From Glandiceps talaboti (Eukaryota > Hemichordata > Enteropneusta > Spengelidae): a stretch of DNA of 64,000 nucleotides. The notes beneath the pieces are model-generated. The model was not told the origin of the DNA, searched no databases, and was given only the letters and a program-made list of their open reading frames with translations. This document shows positions 60,901 through 64,000 of the stretch, in pieces. How positions within the stretch are numbered: position 1 is the stretch's first letter; each line of letters starts with the position of its first letter. The stretch covers positions 3,524,501 through 3,588,500 of the forward strand of contig NC_135568.1 of NCBI RefSeq assembly GCF_964340395.1, in the 5' to 3' direction. The translations under genes and the position numbers were made by a program.

Positions 60901-63563
60901 ATATCTCGTACCTGTGCACTTTGATGGGAACGGTCCTAACGTCCAGTATAACTCATTTGGTGCTGGAGTTGCCTATGCTTTATACTATAAAAGATCTGTC
61001 GTCGAACCAATATTCTTTACCCATTGGGAACAGAAAGGAGGGGGGCGACAAACACGATATATGAACGAAACATTTGATTTGGAAAAACTCAAAAAAATAG
61101 TGGAGTTTGTGACTTTAAAGCAATTCAACTTAGATTGCAATAATTCGATAGAAATGATGCTTGTTGATCCTATGGAATATGGAGAACGTATTTTAGAATC
61201 ATCCTATCGAACGAAAGCAGATGCATATAGACAAATTTATGGTATTCACTTTCCTGAATTCGAAATGATTCCAAATACTCCAACTGGACGAACGCACGCC
61301 ATTCAGAACTCGCATTCCGTAAAATGTCTTGGAATATATGAGCCATCGTTCTGGAAGACCAAATTTGCTGATAGGAGTGAATTAGATAAAACAGTGAGCA
61401 AGTATTTGGTCCGAGCTCCATACGTAAGGAAAATTGCAAGGACGATATCTCAAAAGTTGTGCCATGGAAAACCTTTTCTTTCCTTCCATTGGCGGAACAA
61501 AACCTGCGAAAAGTAAGTAATTTTAAAATGGCATGGATATTCATATGGTTTTAATAATATTGGCACATTATATAGTGAACAACAACTAAATTGAAATTTG
61601 CGTTCACATAAACTATAGTTGAAAAATTATATTCTACTTCTTTTTCATTGCAATTGTAACAGTCTGGTGTAAATGTATGGAGAACAGTTCGCATCGTTAT
61701 TCTGAGGCCATTTTCGGGGTGGGGCTGGGGCACCGGAGTTCATTTGATGTAAGCTGTTTGTCAAATACTACAAATAACTTCTAATCCATTTGAAAACCAA
61801 AATCTAAGCAAAAAGAGAAATATAAATTCCTTAAAAAGAATCCAGTCCTTTATTTGTAATTTTGCTTACTACTAATAATTTGCTGAATCCACAATTCTGA
61901 TACAAAATGTTCGACAAATAGCAACGATTCTTACATATAAACACATTATGCTGATCTGTAAGATGTATTGTTTTTCAAGGTTAGGTAGACTAAATCAGAT
62001 GACTCCCAAGGTAGACGTGGAGATAGTTGCAGCTGTAGACGAGACTGCCAAGGTGGCCGCTAACGATATACGTGTTTTTATGACAGCACATAACTTATCA
62101 TGTATCTATGTGGCACTTCCTTCATTTGCTAAAGTAAGTTACCCTTAAACAATGTATCAGTGACGTTTCCTTCAATCGCCCACATCATATGAAATTCGAC
62201 TTTTTCATTCCTGAGATATTGTCCAATTAACAAAGGTTATCAACTAAAAAGTACGCCAATAACTCACTGAAATTAAAACGCCACCAACAAGCTTGCGCTT
62301 TGTTATAATTAATGAAGATCATTATGAAATTTTAAATAAGCTTGCTTTAACATATTACCTAATTACTCAAATTCAGTACTTATGCAAATGACTTACAGGT
62401 TTGATACTGAGCCTTGGTGCCAAAAAGATGACGTAATTATGTTTATATATTATGATACATCCGGGTTCTTGCTGGTGTGTCCTCTTGTAGTTGCTGTGAT
62501 TCATCATGTTTTATGCACGATTGGAATAATTTAAATAATTTAATTTTTGAAATGTAAATGTGGGTTGAAGATGTTCAATTTGCATTAATTTTCAAAAATG
62601 TTCACTTGAATTCACAATTTAATGGTTTTTTTTTTATTCAACACTAAATGTCTGGAGTAAACGTGAAACACATGAATTGTTGTTAAAATCTGTAATAAAT
62701 TAAAAATGGTTAACTATAATACGATCAACTTGTTTATTCAAGTTGAAAGCAGAATACTTTAACATTAGTCTATCATAAAGTGAACAAGACTGGCAGTTTG
62801 AAAGCTTAGTTTACTAAATTATGTTGTGTGCACTGATGACATGGCTAATTCTCATTAATGTGTCATTATAACGTAAATATTGTTTTCCTTCTAAGTTGTT
62901 GTTTTTTCTCTCCTTTTGTTAAAAGTCCATGATTACAATCCTAAAAGAAGCTAACGTGTCAAACGTTGTCGGTAAAACCGATATCATTCCTCCAAAGTAC
63001 CCGGATGTGGAAAACTTGAAAAATGATGCTTATGTGTGGTCTTTAATAGAACAAGAAATTTGCATACGTAAGTTTGCTTTTAATTTTCAAATTAAGAATT
63101 TTGCACAAATGCAATCATGATGTCAGCCTGTTACTGTACTAATTATGGACAAACTCGGCCTCTAATTAACATGCACGATACATAATTATTGGTATTTTAA
63201 CAATTTTCCGTGAATATGTTGTTGGTTGTCTGATAAAAAATACTCCAGTAATTATAATAGCTAGTGTAACTTTAAAATTTAATTTACGGTAATTGCATCA
63301 TGGTAAGACTCGGAGTTGATTCGTTGACATACAGTTTTGTAATTACACTCGTGATGAACAATTGCACTATTTCGAAATATGTAAAGCTAACTACTTCATT
63401 CTTTTTGATCTGTTACTTTTTTCTAGAGTCTGATATTTTCCTGTCAGCCTTGCACTCGTCTTGGTCAGTACAGGTTAGGAATGGAAGAAGAGAAATAAAT
63501 GAGTACGATGTGACCTTAGCAAATATCATTACATGGCAAGCCGACGGAGTGACGTTGAAGTAA
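57250..63563 (+). CDS. GDP-fucose O-fucosyltransferase-like type II membrane protein, 5 exons, 469 aa
   Basis: Exons 57250-57561, 60848-61512, 61980-62133, 62926-63067 and 63427-63563 join in phase (1410 nt), all GT-AG. A short cytosolic tail and signal anchor (about residues 10-30, LVFGVTMAAVLLRMCFTMFW) are followed by a stem with several N-glycosylation sequons (NHT, NTS, NTT). The catalytic-type domain has RYLVPVHFDGNGPNVQYNSF (the YL.P...GpNnQ start of the O-FucT fold), HWR at 318-320 (the GDP-fucose-contacting HxR), and near the end SDIFLSALHSSWSVQVRNGR, matching the D.F....SS.S..V...R signature. The layout suggests Golgi or ER glycosylation. It is not clearly POFUT1 or POFUT2 and the acceptor substrate is unknown. 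Confidence 0.82.
57898..57949. repeat. (GATT)n microsatellite
   Basis: About 13 uninterrupted GATT units immediately after an AAATAAACA stretch, resembling the tetranucleotide tail of a 3'-anchored retroelement. Confidence 0.95.
58681..58717. repeat. (ACC)n microsatellite
   Basis: Ten or so ACC units after a C6 run. The Trp-rich minus-strand open frame over it is an artefact. Confidence 0.95.
60260..60302. repeat. (AATC)n/(AATT)n tract
   Basis: AATC units grade into AATTAATT within the O-FucT-like intron 1, just upstream of exon 2. Confidence 0.9.
60848..61512 (+). CDS. O-FucT-like exon 2 (N-terminal catalytic half, HWR motif)
   Basis: Acceptor TTTTTCAACAG at 60847. Reads NSEFTETDVTGTRNADQRYL through LSFHWRNKTCE and donor GAAAA|GTAAGT. 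It carries the O-FucT N-terminal motif and HWR. Confidence 0.88.
61980..62133 (+). CDS. O-FucT-like exon 3
   Basis: Acceptor TTGTTTTTCAAG, donor GCTAAA|GTAAGT. Reads LGRLNQMTPKVDVEIVAAVD through CIYVALPSFAK, the Rossmann-type strand/helix region between the two motifs. Confidence 0.85.
62926..63067 (+). CDS. O-FucT-like exon 4
   Basis: Acceptor CTCCTTTTGTTAAAAG, donor ATAC|GTAAGT. Reads SMITILKEANVSNVVGKTDI through YVWSLIEQEICI plus one base. Confidence 0.85.
63427..63563 (+). CDS. O-FucT-like exon 5 (terminal signature and stop)
   Basis: Acceptor TTACTTTTTTCTAG. Reads (Q)SDIFLSALHSSWSVQVRNGR, then REINEYDVTLANIITWQADG and VTLK-stop. The last residues and the TAA (63561-63563) fall inside the first copy of a 64-67-bp tandem repeat. 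Confidence 0.85.
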
Positions 63564-63738
63564 CATCGTCGCCTCTTTTCGGTAACATCACACGATGTTA
63601 CAAACAGCCGACGGAGTGTTGAAGTAACATCGTCGCCTCTTTTCGGTAACATCACATGATGTTACAAACAGCCGACGGAGTGATATTGAAGTAACATCGT
63701 CGCCTCTTTTCGGTAACATCACATGATGTTACAAACAG
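63540..63738. repeat. 64-67-bp tandem repeat over the O-FucT stop codon, 3 copies
   Basis: Copies start GCCGACGGAGTG at 63540, 63607 and 63671. In the first, GTAACATCGT and ACGATGTTAC are perfect inverted 10-mers that can form a stem; later copies have ATGATGTTAC instead. Confidence 0.93.
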
Positions 63739-64000
63739 CATGCAACCAAAACATTTCGAGGGAACGGGAACAATCTACTTCATTGGGCCACGAGTAATCA
63801 TTCGCATGTTGCAGTTGACAATATTTGTTTAACACTGTCAACCGCGGGCTTAAAAGCTCACACCGAACAATTATCGCCATTAATGAAGTCTTAACAGTAC
63901 TTATAGCTGACTATATTGGGCAATATCATCCATTACAACCTCTTGTTTTATAAAGTATTCTCCATTCCGTTTCAAACCATAAAACTATTGAAGGGATTAC

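Overview
This is a eukaryotic, almost certainly metazoan, nuclear window. It is AT-rich, intron-rich and dense with microsatellites, local tandem duplications and short palindromic elements. All coding regions except one large exon are split by GT-AG introns whose phases match. The content (one DLK/LZK-type MAP3K, a CYP2-clan P450, a ROCO GTPase of unusual design and an orphan O-fucosyltransferase-like gene) suggests a marine invertebrate such as an amphioxus, hemichordate, echinoderm or lophotrochozoan. The sequence alone does not settle which.

Layout. (1) About 0.5-33.5 kb, minus strand: a complete MAP3K12/13 (DLK/LZK) homologue. I reassembled 13 coding exons with consistent phases (2430 nt, 809 residues): Ser-rich N-terminus, conserved pre-kinase segment, full kinase domain, leucine-zipper/coiled-coil region, basic/Ser-rich tail and an acidic C-terminus. 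A probable noncoding 5' exon lies near 39.76 kb. Introns are long and packed with tandem repeats, and several tandem duplications span this gene's own splice sites. (2) 33.5-44 kb: 5' intron and intergenic DNA, including a large imperfect palindrome at 41.9-42.6 kb. (3) 44.0-46.9 kb, minus strand: a three-exon CYP2-clan cytochrome P450 of 524 (or 509) residues. (4) 51.3-54.2 kb, plus strand: a ROCO (Roc-COR) GTPase in one exon, whose GTPase domain is interrupted by about 320 residues holding some 9-10 hydrophobic segments. A one-base frameshift in an A run splits it into two reading frames, and a poly(A) signal follows the second stop. (5) 54.2-57.2 kb: repeats and the tail of a non-LTR retrotransposon. 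(6) 57.25-63.56 kb, plus strand: a five-exon type II membrane protein of the GDP-fucose O-fucosyltransferase-like family (469 residues), whose stop codon lies inside a tandem repeat.

The four genes do not form an evident pathway. The observations most worth following are the ROCO protein with a polytopic membrane module inside its G domain, and the repeated tandem duplication of splice sites in the DLK/LZK gene. Mobile DNA includes a piggyBac-type MITE with intact TTAA target duplications, several foldback elements, a three-copy interspersed repeat family and a retroelement-like tail with a hammerhead-like core.
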